64,000 bases of DNA. Origin: Candidatus Saccharimonadota bacterium. Lineage in GTDB: Bacteria; Patescibacteriota; Saccharimonadia; Saccharimonadales; Saccharimonadaceae. The translations under genes and the position numbers were made by a program. Shown piece by piece: positions 40,812 through 47,241 of this stretch. The notes under the pieces are model-generated. The model saw only the letters and a program-made list of their open reading frames with translations. It did no database searches and was not told the origin of the DNA. The stretch's first letter is position 1. Each line of letters begins with the position of its first letter. The DNA is taken from assembly GCA_009785325.1 (NCBI GenBank), contig WQWN01000002.1, positions 62,001 to 126,000 on the forward strand. The letters are read 5' to 3'.

Positions 40812-40913
40812 TTACTTCTTCTTTTTACGATTTGTACCGCTGCCTTTTTTCTTGTTGTTTTTTAGCCTGTGTGGCTTGTAGTTTGGTTTCTTCGTCTTTT
40901 TTTGTTGTGGCAT
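40812..40913 (-). CDS. Very small Lys/Arg-rich protein, 33 aa
   Basis: A 33-residue ORF reading MPQQKKTKKPNYKPHRLK, then NNKKKGSGTNRKKKK. About half the residues are Lys or Arg, and there is no acidic residue. It is supported by an excellent ribosome site (AGGAGGTGA seven bases before the ATG at 40913), a minus-strand TG-C-TATGTT box near 40943-40951, and a downstream terminator. The composition suggests an rRNA- or DNA-binding peptide, possibly a small ribosomal protein like bTHX. No family is recognised. Confidence 0.65.
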   Translation of the reverse strand: MPQQKKTKKPNYKPHRLKNNKKKGSGTNRKKKK

Positions 40914-40964
40914 TTGGTCACCTCCTGATAAGTAGTCCGCAACATAGCAAGAGCGTATCACGTG

Positions 40965-40973
40965 TGATAAAAT
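40965..40973 (+). promoter_or_regulatory. Extended -10 promoter
   Basis: TG-A-TAAAAT (40965-40973) upstream of the YfiH-family gene at 41000; leader about 20 nt. Confidence 0.5.
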
Positions 40974-40999
40974 TTAGATAGCATGAGCGGGATGGATTT

Positions 41000-41665
41000 A
41001 TGAAAGTTTTTGAGATGGGGCGAGTAAGGATCGGTCTGAGTGATATTTCTGATGGGAATATGAAAACTTTTACGGAGTCAGAGGAGGTTTTGGCGAATCG
41101 GCGACGGTTTTTGAGTGAGATGAGAGTGGTTTTTGAGCGAGCGGGGTTTGTGAAGGTGGAGTATGATGGGGTTGAGGATTTTTGTGTGTTTAGCGAGATG
41201 GCTGGTGGGAATTTATTAAGTTTAAATCTGGGGGCTGAGCGGGCGGATGGGTTAGCTGTGCGAGGAGAGGGTGTGGGGTTGTTTTTGCCGCTGGCGGACT
41301 GTTTAGGATTGGTGCTGTTTGATGAGATGAGGGGTGTGTTGATGGTAGTGCATTGTGGGCGACAGACGGTAGTGCAGGATGGAGCGAGGAAGGCGGTGGA
41401 GTTTATGAAGCGAGAGTGTGGGGCGAGTGCGGAAGATGTGCGAGTGTGGATGAGTCCGAGTGCGGGGAAAGAGAATTATCCGGTGTTTGACCTGGGCGGA
41501 AAAGGAATGCAAGAGGCGGTGGTAGAGCAGCTGGTGGGAGCGGGGGTTTTGTTGGAGAAGATGGTTTTGAGTGAGGTGGATACGACGGAAGATGAGAATT
41601 ATTGGTCGCATAGTCGGGGAGATACGGGGGAGAGGTTTGCGATTTGTGCGGTAATGGAGCAGTGA
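41000..41665 (+). CDS. YfiH/PgeF family protein (polyphenol oxidase / LACC1-like)
   Basis: 221 residues. The family core is present: LPLADCLGLVLFD (family xADCxP) and VVHCGRQTVVQDGARKAVEFM, which aligns with VVHAGWRGTxxG. The His of that motif is kept, but the Trp-Arg-Gly is changed to Arg-Gln-Thr. MSPSAGKENYPV (family GPxIG) and YWSHSRGDTGERFAICA (family RRDGxTGR) complete the pattern. Relatives act as purine nucleoside phosphorylase/adenosine deaminase or as peptidoglycan-editing factor. Motif changes mean the activity may differ. The stop overlaps the following ATG (TGATG). Confidence 0.8.
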   Translation: MKVFEMGRVRIGLSDISDGNMKTFTESEEVLANRRRFLSEMRVVFERAGFVKVEYDGVEDFCVFSEMAGGNLLSLNLGAERADGLAVRGEGVGLFLPLADCLGLVLFDEMRGVLMVVHCGRQTVVQDGARKAVEFMKRECGASAEDVRVWMSPSAGKENYPVFDLGGKGMQEAVVEQLVGAGVLLEKMVLSEVDTTEDENYWSHSRGDTGERFAICAVMEQ

Positions 41666-42069
41666 TGGATCTAGTACAGAAGGATCACTATCGAACGCTG
41701 GGACTGAGGCCTGGGGCGAGTGATGCGGCAATTCACAAGGCGTATACGGATCGGGCGAAGCTAGCGCATCCCGATATGGGTGGGAGTTATGAGGCGATGG
41801 TGAGTTTGAATGAGGCGTATAATATATTAAAAGATAGTAGTCGGAAGTTTTGGTATGACCGCGAGATGGGCTTTGATACTGTGAGACCGTTTGAGAGAGG
41901 TGAGAAGAAGGCTGGTCCGAGCAAGGTGCGGGCGAAGCGGACGGCGGTACGGAGTTTGAAGAAATGGGATACGGCGGCGAGTTTGGCAATTAAGATTGCG
42001 GTGTTGATGAATTTGGTCGTGTTGTTGACGCTGCTTTTTGCGTTTTTATTTGTGAATTATCTGAGATAG
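41665..42069 (+). CDS. Membrane-anchored J-domain protein
   Basis: 134 residues. An N-terminal J domain (about 5-65) begins KDHYRTLGLRPGAS and has the invariant HPD in KLAHPDMGGSYEAM, so it should stimulate a DnaK-type ATPase. After a basic linker, the C-terminus is a transmembrane helix (AVLMNLVVLLTLLFAFLFVNYL, quoted in part: VVLLTLLFAFLFV). It lacks the Gly/Phe and zinc regions of DnaJ proper. The ATG overlaps the previous stop by one base. It may recruit Hsp70 to the membrane. Confidence 0.85.
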   Translation: MDLVQKDHYRTLGLRPGASDAAIHKAYTDRAKLAHPDMGGSYEAMVSLNEAYNILKDSSRKFWYDREMGFDTVRPFERGEKKAGPSKVRAKRTAVRSLKKWDTAASLAIKIAVLMNLVVLLTLLFAFLFVNYLR

Positions 42070-42078
42070 GAGGAAGTC

Positions 42079-42402
42079 GTGGCGTCGAGCGAGGGTTTTG
42101 TGGAATATGTGATGGAGCAGTTGGAGGACGTGGGGATACTCAGGTATCGAAAGATGTTTGGGGAGTTTTGTGTGTACGTGAACGAAAAGCCGATTGTGCT
42201 AGTTTGTGATGATCGGATTTATCTGAAGAAGGTGGCGGAGTTGGAGGAGGTTATGGTGGGGCAGGAGGTGGGCGTGCCGTATGATGGGGCGAGCGAGCGA
42301 TGGGTGGTTGATGTGGATGATCGAGAGTTGCTGCGGGAGGCTGTGGAGATTTTGGATGCTGTGACGCCGGTACCGATGCCGAAGAAAAGGAAGGAGAAAT
42401 AA
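42079..42402 (+). CDS. TfoX N-terminal domain protein
   Basis: 107 residues matching the TfoX_N domain alone: YVMEQLEDVGILRYRKMFGE with the typical K/R-x-M-F-G-E, then VYVNEKPIVLVCDDRIYLK and a basic tail. Full TfoX/Sxy is a competence activator, but single-domain TfoX_N proteins are common and of unknown role. GTG start with GGAGG eight bases upstream. It is the third gene of the run starting at 41000. Confidence 0.85.
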   Translation: MASSEGFVEYVMEQLEDVGILRYRKMFGEFCVYVNEKPIVLVCDDRIYLKKVAELEEVMVGQEVGVPYDGASERWVVDVDDRELLREAVEILDAVTPVPMPKKRKEK

Positions 42403-42430
42403 AAAAAGCAGCCTGATGGGGACTGTTTTT
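42402..42430. terminator. Terminator between the TfoX gene and tRNA-Leu
   Basis: CAGCC and GGACTG form a short stem flanked by A7 and T5, giving T-runs in both directions. It serves the TfoX gene (+) and the tRNA (-). Confidence 0.65.
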
Positions 42431-42441
42431 GTTTCTTGATA

Positions 42442-42526
42442 TGGTGCGCGAGAAAGGACTTGAACCTTCACGCCGTGAGGCACATGCTCCTAAGGCATGC
42501 GTGTCTACCAATTCCACCACTCGCGC
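42442..42526 (-). tRNA. tRNA-Leu (anticodon UAG)
   Basis: Acceptor GCGCGAG pairs with CTCGCGC, followed by discriminator A and an encoded CCA. The anticodon stem GCATGC encloses loop CTTAGGA (anticodon TAG). A long variable arm (GTGCCTCACGGCGT) marks class II tRNA-Leu, and the T-loop reads GGTTCAAGTCC. The -10 box TAAAAT (complement of 42535-42540, preceded by TG-C) ends eight bases before the first tRNA base, so the transcript should begin at or next to the mature 5' end. Confidence 0.95.
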
Positions 42527-42534
42527 ATGATGGT

Positions 42535-42543
42535 ATTTTAGCA
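42535..42543 (-). promoter_or_regulatory. Extended -10 promoter of tRNA-Leu
   Basis: Minus-strand TG-C-TAAAAT, eight bases from the tRNA 5' end. Confidence 0.6.
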
Positions 42544-42584
42544 CAGAAAAGCTGACGAGAGAAGATGTCGGAAGCGGAAGCGGT

Positions 42585-42613
42585 TTGACGCGAGGTGAAG
42601 TGGGGGTTATAAT
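42585..42613 (+). promoter_or_regulatory. Consensus promoter of the 42647-43684 operon
   Basis: TTGACG (42585-42590), 17-base spacer, TATAAT (42608-42613). Confidence 0.85.
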
Positions 42614-42646
42614 GGGTGGGCAACTTAAAGGTTAAGGAGATATGAA

Positions 42647-43015
42647 ATGAAAATATTGATTACAGCATTGATGGTAGCGGTATTGGCGGTGGCGCCAGTG
42701 TATGCGGTTGAAGGGGATCTTTTGGATGAGTGGGTGAATGAGAATCCACAGTCGAATATCATGCCTACGAGTGAGGATCTAGGTGAAGGGTTTTTGCCGG
42801 GGTCTGAAGGTTGGAGCTGGGATGGAGATGAAAGTATTTTGCCGATTTTGGACGATCTAGTAGAGCCAACTGACGAGCCAGGGCAAGTAAGCGAGGATAT
42901 CGAAGAGGAGGAAGATGAAAATGGAGTGTGGATGTGGGCTTTGATCGGAGGGGCGGGATTGGTGTTGTTGCTGGCTGTGGTAGTTCTGGTAGCTAGAAGC
43001 AAGAAGAAGAACTAG
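42647..43015 (+). CDS. Exported acidic protein with C-terminal membrane anchor
   Basis: 122 residues. A signal peptide (MKILITALMVAVLAVAPVYA) is followed by an acidic, Pro/Gly-containing disordered region and a C-terminal transmembrane helix (WALIGGAGLVLLLAVVVLVA) ending in RSKKKN. This type I layout puts the middle outside the cell. It recalls sortase substrates, but I see no LPxTG. AAGGAGAT precedes the ATG. It is followed after 12 bases by a membrane-anchored orphan in the same operon. Surface role inferred. Confidence 0.7.
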   Translation: MKILITALMVAVLAVAPVYAVEGDLLDEWVNENPQSNIMPTSEDLGEGFLPGSEGWSWDGDESILPILDDLVEPTDEPGQVSEDIEEEEDENGVWMWALIGGAGLVLLLAVVVLVARSKKKN

Positions 43016-43027
43016 CAGGAGAAAAAC

Positions 43028-43684
43028 ATGCAAGAAGAGGGTGGCTTGTTAGAACAAACTGGGAAAGTGCGGCGCGGCGTAGGGTGTGGTAAGAAGTGTG
43101 TAGTGCCGATGGTTATTTTGAGTGTACTAGTGTTGGTACTGGGAGGTTTCGCGGTCTTTAGTGTAGTTAGTGATAGGGGTGAGAGTAGGAAGGGGGCTTG
43201 TAGTGGTAATGGTGCGAGTGGGGAAGTGATAGGTGTGGAGGAGTGTCAAGAGATGGTTGCTGGTGCGGGTGGAGCGGTGGTAGTGGATAGGATGAGGATC
43301 GAGGAGTGGAATTTGGAGTTCGTAGTACCTGGTTCGATTAGAGATGTGGAATATGTGATTGACGGGGACACAATTTATTTCTTTGCGATGCCGGCCGGTA
43401 GAGATGCGGAGTGGGTTGAGCGTACGGCGTTTGCGATCTTGTATAGGAGTAGTCAGGCTATACGTGAAATATCCTCTGGTATTGAGCGGCGTGGGAGGGA
43501 TATTGGGGATGGATTCTATTATTATACGGCGTGGAGTTTTAGTAATTTGGCGACAGGAATGGGTATCCCGGGACAGTTCGGTGACGATGAAGGTAGTATA
43601 GCGGCGGCTACGAGCGTTTTCTGGGCGTTAAATGAGATGTTGAATACGATCAGAACAACTAACCCTGTATGGACGGGTCGATAA
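43028..43684 (+). CDS. Membrane-anchored extracytoplasmic protein, FYY family member 1
   Basis: 218 residues. A short cytoplasmic N-terminus, one transmembrane helix (VVPMVILSVLVLVLGGFAVF region, about 26-46) and an outside domain. The domain has the pattern MRIEEWNLEFVVPGSIRDV, then DGDTIYFFAMPAG, and IGDGFYYYTAW. This pattern recurs in the proteins at 50449 and 51105, defining a local paralogous family not known to me. Two Cys (about 58 and 74) may pair. It shares an operon with the preceding exported protein. Confidence 0.65.
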   Translation: MQEEGGLLEQTGKVRRGVGCGKKCVVPMVILSVLVLVLGGFAVFSVVSDRGESRKGACSGNGASGEVIGVEECQEMVAGAGGAVVVDRMRIEEWNLEFVVPGSIRDVEYVIDGDTIYFFAMPAGRDAEWVERTAFAILYRSSQAIREISSGIERRGRDIGDGFYYYTAWSFSNLATGMGIPGQFGDDEGSIAAATSVFWALNEMLNTIRTTNPVWTGR

Positions 43685-43707
43685 GTTAGCTTTAGCTCGG
43701 GCAGGGG

Positions 43708-43736
43708 TTGATTTCTGGGTGAGATTGATGTAGACT
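43708..43736 (+). promoter_or_regulatory. rpsL-rpsG promoter
   Basis: TTGATT (43708-43713), 17-base spacer, TAGACT (43731-43736). The ~80-nt leader that follows may hold an autoregulatory site, not identified. Confidence 0.65.
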
Positions 43737-43824
43737 AACTGGGAGTTTCGTGCGACGTACGGGAATTGCTGAACCTGTGGTCGCCATCTAACAAGTCATA
43801 AAGGTTTTTAAGGGAGACAAGAAA

Positions 43825-44238
43825 TTGCCGACTATTAATCAGTTGGTCCGAAAGCCTAGGAAGACGACCTCGAAGAAGAGTAAGTCGCCTGCGCTGGGGA
43901 CAATTCAAAATACGCTCAAGACGCGTTATTATAAGCAAAATGCACCGCTGAAGCGAGGTGTGTGTATCAAAGTAACAACAAAAACACCAAAGAAGCCAAA
44001 CTCAGCTCTACGAAAAGTAGCTCGTGTGCGACTTACGAACGGACAGGAAGTCTGGGCGTATATCGGTGGTGAAGGACATAATCTACAAGAGCATGCTGTC
44101 GTGCTAGTGCGCGGTGGTCGTGTGCCGGATCTTCCTGGTGTGCGATATCATATCGTGCGTGGTACGCTAGATTTACAGGGAGTGCAAGGTAGGAAGCAGG
44201 GTCGTAGCAAGTATGGTACGAAGAAGGAGGGCAAGTAG
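43825..44238 (+). CDS. rpsL: Ribosomal protein uS12
   Basis: 137-residue decoding-centre protein. It begins [12 protein letters not shown] and contains the conserved [18 protein letters not shown] and [17 protein letters not shown] regions, which hold the lysines altered in streptomycin resistance. Both key lysines (TPKKPNS and GRVxDLPG neighbourhood) appear wild type, except that the second reads GGRVPDLPG, with Arg-Val-Pro where many bacteria have Arg-Val-Lys-Asp. The start codon is TTG, supported by AGGGAG eight bases upstream and by the invariant PTINQL N-terminus. Followed by rpsG after two bases. Confidence 0.95.
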   Translation: MPTINQLVRKPRKTTSKKSKSPALGTIQNTLKTRYYKQNAPLKRGVCIKVTTKTPKKPNSALRKVARVRLTNGQEVWAYIGGEGHNLQEHAVVLVRGGRVPDLPGVRYHIVRGTLDLQGVQGRKQGRSKYGTKKEGK

Positions 44239-44240
44239 TC

Positions 44241-44720
44241 ATGCCTAGGAAAGTAACAGCAGCTTTGCAGCGACAAGTGCAGCCTGATCGTAGGTATCAG
44301 AGTATTTTAGTGCAGAGGCTTATCAATAAATCGATGTTGCAAGGTAAGAAGCACATAGCAGAGAAAGCGGTTTACTTCGCTCTCGAGAATGCTGCGAAGA
44401 AATTGAAGAGCGAAAACCCACTTGAAGTGTTTGAGAAAGCACTGAAGAATGTAAGTCCGGCTTTTGAGGTAAAATCTCGAAGGGTCGGTGGTGCGAACTA
44501 CCAAATTCCATTTCCAATTCAGGGACATAGGCAGCTACATTTTGCGTTTAGTTGGCTAGTGCAGTCGGCTAGGGCGCGAAAAGGAATGTCTTATGCTGAG
44601 CGTTTGAGTGCTGAGATTGTGGATGCACACAATCAAACCGGTGCGGCGTTTAAGAAGAAAGAAGACACACATAGAATGGCGGAAGCAAACAGGGCGTTTG
44701 CGCATTTCGCACGATCGTAA
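44241..44720 (+). CDS. rpsG: Ribosomal protein uS7
   Basis: 159-residue head-domain protein that nucleates 30S assembly. It begins MPRKVTAALQRQVQPDRRYQS and keeps LINKSMLQGKKHIAEKAVY, the VKSRRVGGANYQIPFP loop, and a C-terminal helix KKEDTHRMAEANRAFAHF. Length is normal for bacterial uS7. It is translated directly after rpsL. In the classical str operon fusA would follow, but here a terminator does; fusA lies 2.5 kb away with its own promoter. Confidence 0.96.
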   Translation: MPRKVTAALQRQVQPDRRYQSILVQRLINKSMLQGKKHIAEKAVYFALENAAKKLKSENPLEVFEKALKNVSPAFEVKSRRVGGANYQIPFPIQGHRQLHFAFSWLVQSARARKGMSYAERLSAEIVDAHNQTGAAFKKKEDTHRMAEANRAFAHFARS

Positions 44721-44741
44721 GATAGAAACAAACAAGAAAAA

Positions 44742-44771
44742 CCCCGATATTGTGATAGTGTCGGGGTTTTG
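44742..44771 (+). terminator. rpsL-rpsG terminator
   Basis: CCCCGA (44742-44747, embedded in AAAAACCCCGATA) pairs with TCGGGG (44761-44766), then TTTT. Confidence 0.8.
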
Positions 44772-44794
44772 GTTTTGGCTGATTTCTGGCCTAA

Positions 44795-45448
44795 TTAGGT
44801 GTCAAAGTGGTCATGATTAGTCTCTGCTGTGATTCGAGCTTTTGCGAGGTTAATAGCGTTACTCCAGGAGCCGAAGCGTAGCTTATATACCTGCGGCGTG
44901 GGGTTACTGTGGTAGGACCCAGCTTTGCGGAAGTCTCGATTTGCTGAAGGGTATCGGCCGAATTCTATATAGAACTTGCAGATAATATGGAGGAGATAGT
45001 TATCGTCATCGAGATGTGGAACTTCGGCGAGCTTGCAAGCTTCAGCTATAGTGCCGAATGTGCGGTTGTAAGTGGATGCAGAATGGGTGATGTGTGGGTT
45101 GTCGCTAAAGTCGCCACTAGTGATGGGTCGCTTAACGATTTCGTAATACACTCGAATATTTTGGAGCATTGCGCTTTTGTCGCGCTTCGTGGGGGTATGA
45201 TTACTGGTAAGTCCAACTTTTTTAAGTAGTTCGTTCCATGTACAGCCAAAATGCCTACACATAGTACTGGATGGATAACTATCTCCGAAAGCGCAGGACT
45301 TTTTGAAATCATTATAAGTGGGTGTACGACCATGTGTTTCATGGAAAAGAACTAGATCTTGCAGAGCTTCTTCTTCGGTACGGGGATCTAGTCGTACTTT
45401 GACACCTTTTTCGTTTGTAATAATGCGCGCTTTGAAATATACGATCAT
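44795..45448 (-). CDS. Protein of three homing-endonuclease-associated repeats
   Basis: 217 residues. Three ~50-residue repeats follow a short N-terminal strand, each of the form helix, G-R-x-P-t, D-F, P-s, Y/F-x-x-x-F-G-s-W-x-x-A/L. Copies begin FHETHGRTPTYNDF, YYEIVKRPITSGDF and FYIEFGRYPSANRDF, and end HFGCTWNELLKKVG, TFGTIAEACKLAEV and RFGSWSNAINLAKA. This is the repeat found next to HNH homing endonucleases, thought to bind DNA. No nuclease domain is present. AAGGAGAG lies before the ATG, and a minus-strand TTGCTT-N17-GATAAT promoter is upstream. It interrupts the str gene cluster. Function likely DNA binding. Confidence 0.75.
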   Translation of the reverse strand: MIVYFKARIITNEKGVKVRLDPRTEEEALQDLVLFHETHGRTPTYNDFKKSCAFGDSYPSSTMCRHFGCTWNELLKKVGLTSNHTPTKRDKSAMLQNIRVYYEIVKRPITSGDFSDNPHITHSASTYNRTFGTIAEACKLAEVPHLDDDNYLLHIICKFYIEFGRYPSANRDFRKAGSYHSNPTPQVYKLRFGSWSNAINLAKARITAETNHDHFDT

Positions 45449-45542
45449 CTTATCTCTCCTTTGAGTAAAAATCTCATAAAATGCGATGAATATATTATCT
45501 CACATAAGATACACATAAGCAAACGTTGGGATAGTTCTGTGG

Positions 45543-45571
45543 TTGACGTGAGATGTGATGTTGCTTATAGT
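45543..45571 (+). promoter_or_regulatory. Promoter of the 45578 gene
   Basis: TTGACG (45543-45548), 17-base spacer, TATAGT (45566-45571), six bases before the ATG at 45578. Confidence 0.8.
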
Positions 45572-45577
45572 TTTGGT

Positions 45578-46555
45578 ATGAATAATGATCCAAATCAACA
45601 GTTGGGAGGTGGGATGAGCCAGCCACTTCCACCGAATATGCCACCACCAATGACTCCGATGGGCGGTCAGGCGTCTCAGGGGATGCAAGGAAGTATGCAG
45701 CCGACGCCCGAGATGGGAATGCCGGCTGGACAACCACAAATAGGCGGTATGCACGGGACGTGGAATAATGGAATGTCGCAAGGTGGAATGATGGGCGGTG
45801 GAATGCCGCAGCAAGGTTTTCAGCAGCCGATACCTCAACATATGCAGCAGCAGAGTGATCCGGCGGTTGGGCTGGGTATTGCAGCGATAATTTGTGGTTT
45901 TTTAATCGCGCCGATTGGGTTGATTTTGTCGATTGTGGGGCTGGTGCAGGCGGGGGAATTTAGGAGGCGAACTGGTACGCCGAGTGCTGGAGTGGTTCCG
46001 AATATAATTGGACTGGTTGTGTCGGCGTTAATGATTATCTTGTTTGTGGTGTTCATGGGGTGGATTGTGACGAATGTGATGGAATTTGATACGGAAAGAT
46101 TGCACGGGACTTGGAATTGTACGGATGAGACGAGGGTCGGTGCCACGGGGTGGACATGGGAGACGAATACAACGTTTACTTTTCGGAGTGGTTTTAGGTT
46201 TAGTTATGACATGGGAGATTTAGGGAGGCGTGGAGAGGGGACTTTTGTGCTGATCCGGGCGACAATAGACGAGAATAGAAGCATAGGAGGGGATGTGCGT
46301 AGTTCATGGCCAGATGTGGGGGAGTTTGATGTGGCGTACAGTATGACGATGTCGTATTTGGGTGGTGGGTCAAATACACTACACTGGGTGCTTTATAGAG
46401 GGCGAGGTGGAGTGATGAACGCGACAGTATCAGATGAAAATGCGACGTGGGTGAGGTATTGTATGTTGAACTATTATCGTGGTATCGAGACTGATCGCGA
46501 GCAGGATCGCGAAGAGTTGGATGATAGGCGACAACAGAATCAAGGTTTTTGGTAG
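45578..46555 (+). CDS. Membrane protein with Met/Pro/Gly-rich N-terminus and DUF4190-like segment
   Basis: 325 residues. The first ~90 are low complexity (Pro, Gly, Met, Gln), cytoplasmic and disordered. Two hydrophobic helices follow (VGLGIAAIICGFLIAPIGLI and VVPNIIGLVVSALMIILFVV), with an intervening QAGEFRRRTG like DUF4190 proteins. The C-terminal ~150 residues are a beta-rich domain with two Cys (NCTDETR and YCMLNYY), probably outside. Start 45578 is set by a consensus promoter six bases upstream; the longer ORF starting at 45461 is rejected. The next gene starts four bases after the stop. Confidence 0.65.
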   Translation: MNNDPNQQLGGGMSQPLPPNMPPPMTPMGGQASQGMQGSMQPTPEMGMPAGQPQIGGMHGTWNNGMSQGGMMGGGMPQQGFQQPIPQHMQQQSDPAVGLGIAAIICGFLIAPIGLILSIVGLVQAGEFRRRTGTPSAGVVPNIIGLVVSALMIILFVVFMGWIVTNVMEFDTERLHGTWNCTDETRVGATGWTWETNTTFTFRSGFRFSYDMGDLGRRGEGTFVLIRATIDENRSIGGDVRSSWPDVGEFDVAYSMTMSYLGGGSNTLHWVLYRGRGGVMNATVSDENATWVRYCMLNYYRGIETDREQDREELDDRRQQNQGFW

Positions 46556-46559
46556 AGCG

Positions 46560-47084
46560 ATGAAGCAAGAAATAGAAAGATCCTTTTTGGTCGATAAGAC
46601 AAAATCAATTAATGGGATGTGTTTTGAGGATTTTGTCCGAACTCATCCTCACGAAGAGAGTTTTAGCGCTATGCTGGACGGCTTTAATAAGGGAAAAACG
46701 ACACGCAGACTTAGAAAAGAGGGCGCGAAATATACTTTTGTTTACAAGGGGATATTTAACGAAGAGACTAAGTCGCGAGAAGAGCGTGAAGAGGTTCTGT
46801 CGCGGGAGGAATTTGAGCGTAGGCTGGAGCAAGAACTAAACGAAAATACAGAAATTTTTAAGAAAAGTCGCTATAGGATTAAATTTGTTTGCGCGAATAG
46901 TATCGGAAGACTAGCTGAGCTAGACATATTTCATGGCAATCACGAAGGCTTCAGCACTATAGAAGTAGAGTTTGAAAATGAGCAGGATTGTAGGGATTTT
47001 ATTCCTCCAGATTGGTTTGGTGATGAATGTACCGGAGAGGTTATTGATATGTTGAAGGCGATTTCTTCGAAAAATAGTCAATAG
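46560..47084 (+). CDS. CYTH-domain protein (triphosphate tunnel metalloenzyme family)
   Basis: 174 residues. The N-terminal EIERSFLVD is the ExExK-type CYTH signature (the usual Lys is Ser here). Basic tunnel strands TTRRLRKEG and TFVYKG, the acidic EEREEVLSREEFE, RYRIKF, LAELDIFHG and TIEVEFENEQD then follow in the standard order, ending with FGDECTG. Family members hydrolyse inorganic triphosphate or thiamine triphosphate, or make cyclic AMP. Loss of the ExExK lysine may alter activity. It begins four bases after the preceding stop, so it is translationally linked to it. Confidence 0.82.
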   Translation: MKQEIERSFLVDKTKSINGMCFEDFVRTHPHEESFSAMLDGFNKGKTTRRLRKEGAKYTFVYKGIFNEETKSREEREEVLSREEFERRLEQELNENTEIFKKSRYRIKFVCANSIGRLAELDIFHGNHEGFSTIEVEFENEQDCRDFIPPDWFGDECTGEVIDMLKAISSKNSQ

Positions 47085-47133
47085 ATCAAAGCTATATGGT
47101 GTAGATGAGGTAGTTTACTAGGGTGGGGGCGTG

Positions 47134-47142
47134 TGATATAAT
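47134..47142 (+). promoter_or_regulatory. Extended -10 promoter of fusA
   Basis: TG-A-TATAAT (47134-47142) with TTACTA at 47114-47119. The ~93-nt leader ends in AGAGGAAG before the ATG. Confidence 0.65.
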
Positions 47143-47241
47143 TTTGCACGAAGTGTTGTTTTTTGGTGTCTGATTTTGGGATGATTACGAGACAGATGCA
47201 GAGCGACAAATTATCAATTTAACGAAACCAAGAGGAAGAAA

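Noticed and set aside
40801-40920. T-rich stretch first read as a long terminator
   Set aside because: On the minus strand it encodes the 33-residue Lys-rich protein with an ideal ribosome site.
44795-45448. Active homing endonuclease or intein
   Set aside because: No HNH, LAGLIDADG or GIY-YIG catalytic motif is present, and neither rpsG nor fusA is interrupted.
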